64,000 nt of DNA, taken from NCBI GenBank assembly GCA_010909165.1, contig MU008164.1:1798001-1862000 (forward strand). Direction: 5' to 3'. The DNA comes from Anthoceros angustus (lineage: Eukaryota > Streptophyta > Anthocerotopsida > Anthocerotales > Anthocerotaceae). This document shows positions 63,215-64,000 of the stretch, in pieces. Made by a program: the position numbers and the translations under genes. The notes beneath the pieces are model-generated. The model did no database searches. It was not told the DNA's origin and saw nothing but the letters and a program-made list of their open reading frames with translations. The first letter of the stretch is position 1, and every line of letters starts with the position of its first letter.

Positions 63215-64000
63215 GGGAATGCAAGCCGAGATTGTGGTGCGTCGGATCACGGCTGTGATCAATAAAAGCGGGTTGAAAGCCACTGGAGACGCCGGGAATA
63301 GGGTAGTTGAATCCCTCATCTGGAGCAGGATCGTCGTCAGGAAATGTGTGAGAATCAAAACTACTGGTGTCTTGGATGTCGTATGAATCCCAAGATGAGG
63401 CATTTGTAGGTTGGTGACTGGACTCTCTACTTGCGGAAGAGGCTTCCACTGCTCAAGCTACCACTGGAGCTTCATTAAAGACAATGCTCCTGGCATAGGT
63501 AAGTTGGTGTGTAGAAGGCATGTAAAGCTTGTAGGCTTTCACCTACTCGCCATAGCCAACAAATATGTGTTTGGTGGCCCTGTCTGCTAGCTTAGGCCGG
63601 CCTTGAAGGGGAACAAGGTCCTAGGCGGTGCAAGCAAACACTCTGAGATGAGCTACCCCAGGTTTCCTCTTATACCATAACCCAAATGGTGTTGTCCCTA
63701 ACGGAATGGCTGATGTATGGATCCGATTCATTACATAGGTAGCTGTGACCACGCCTTGATGGGGCTTGAAGATGGGAGGCGAGGCGAGGAATGCAAGCCG
63801 AGATTGTGGTGCGTCGGATCACGGCATGATCAATAAAAGCGGGTTGAAAGCCACCGGAGCGGGAATAGGTAGTTGAATCCCTCATCCGGAGCAGGATCGT
63901 CGTCGAAATGTGTGAGAATCAAAACTCTGGTGTCTTGGATGTCGATGAATCCCAAGATGAGGCATTTGTAGGTTGGTGTTGGACTCTCTACTTGGAAGAG
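63215..64000. repeat. Partial direct duplication in the copia remnant
   Basis: The stretch 63215-63425 ('gaatgcaagccgagattgtg' to 'ggcatttgtaggttggtg') recurs at 63787-63980 in the same orientation with several small deletions in the second copy. Confidence 0.8.

Larger units (their letters stand above)
62694..64000 (-). mobile_element. Deleted Ty1/copia element, running off the window
   Basis: Minus strand. A possible LTR end TGTTGATAAT...CTCTTTCA lies at 62756-62694, next to the cassette end. RNase H follows at about 62990-62830 (TEAGKEAEW, LNCDNMSAIALVANPSL, the copia 'CDNxSAI' motif). Then, with reverse transcriptase missing, comes the integrase C-terminal region: HIFVGYGE, KAYKLYMPSTHQLTYARSIV, NEAP and PLGTTPFGLWYKRKPGVAHL at about 63780-63470, and the Ser/Asp-rich linker at 63449-63123. 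The linker segment is repeated at 63785-64000. It has stops and is non-functional. Confidence 0.75.

Overview
The window reads as nuclear DNA of a land plant. The plant signs are a pentatricopeptide-repeat (PPR) protein with an E/DYW editing domain, plant-type F-box proteins, a plant alcohol-dehydrogenase-like gene, and Ty3/gypsy and Ty1/copia retrotransposons. The DH-family introns that can be measured are only 62-96 bases long, and the PPR style is that of seed-free plants, so a compact lycophyte such as Selaginella would fit. This is inference and the species cannot be named from the sequence. Almost nothing here looks like an intact gene. The window is a nest of duplicated, inverted and frameshifted gene pieces interrupted by retrotransposons.

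Layout. 1-5.8 kb: two tandem copies of a decayed minus-strand gene of unknown function, separated by a 47-base satellite. 5.8-9.0 kb: A/C-rich and then GC-rich sequence without a recognised gene, with one promoter-like spot. 9.1-10.66 kb: a plus-strand gene with several short exons, no known family. 11.0-14.87 kb: the flank of an F-box gene, PPR scraps, then a PPR-DYW gene (minus strand, broken) that carries an N-terminal block resembling the PDF motif of organellar single-stranded DNA-binding proteins. 15-25.7 kb: a composite cassette of F-box, PPR and alcohol dehydrogenase pieces. 25.855-30.474 kb: a Ty3/gypsy chromovirus with LTRs and a 5-base target-site duplication. 30.5-32.1 kb: more cassette. 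32.2-34.27 kb: a truncated copia element. 34.3-40.5 kb: cassette again, mostly inverted relative to 16.6-21.3 kb, ending in the best preserved F-box gene. 41.8-44.8 kb: gag and protease of a second gypsy-type element with an internally repeated protease. 44.8-52.9 kb: no recognised genes but several tandem repeats (72, 46, 111, 67 and 43 bases). 53.0-62.69 kb: cassette in inverted orientation, including an almost identical mirror copy of 19.83-24.79 kb at 57.79-62.69 kb. 62.7-64.0 kb: a deleted copia element that runs off the end.

How the parts relate. The same cassette (PPR pieces, a pair of palindromes, an F-box gene with a Cys-rich head and acidic middle, then alcohol dehydrogenase) recurs several times in both orientations. 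Several copies share the same frameshifts, so they were copied after the genes had already broken, or were later homogenised. The retrotransposons split this cassette array, which gives a relative order of events: gene decay, cassette duplication and inversion, then retrotransposon insertion.

Limits. Frequent one- to three-base indels between copies could be real decay or sequencing/assembly error; this cannot be settled from the sequence alone. Exon limits given below are read from GT/AG sites and reading frames by eye. No tRNA, rRNA or CRISPR array was recognised.
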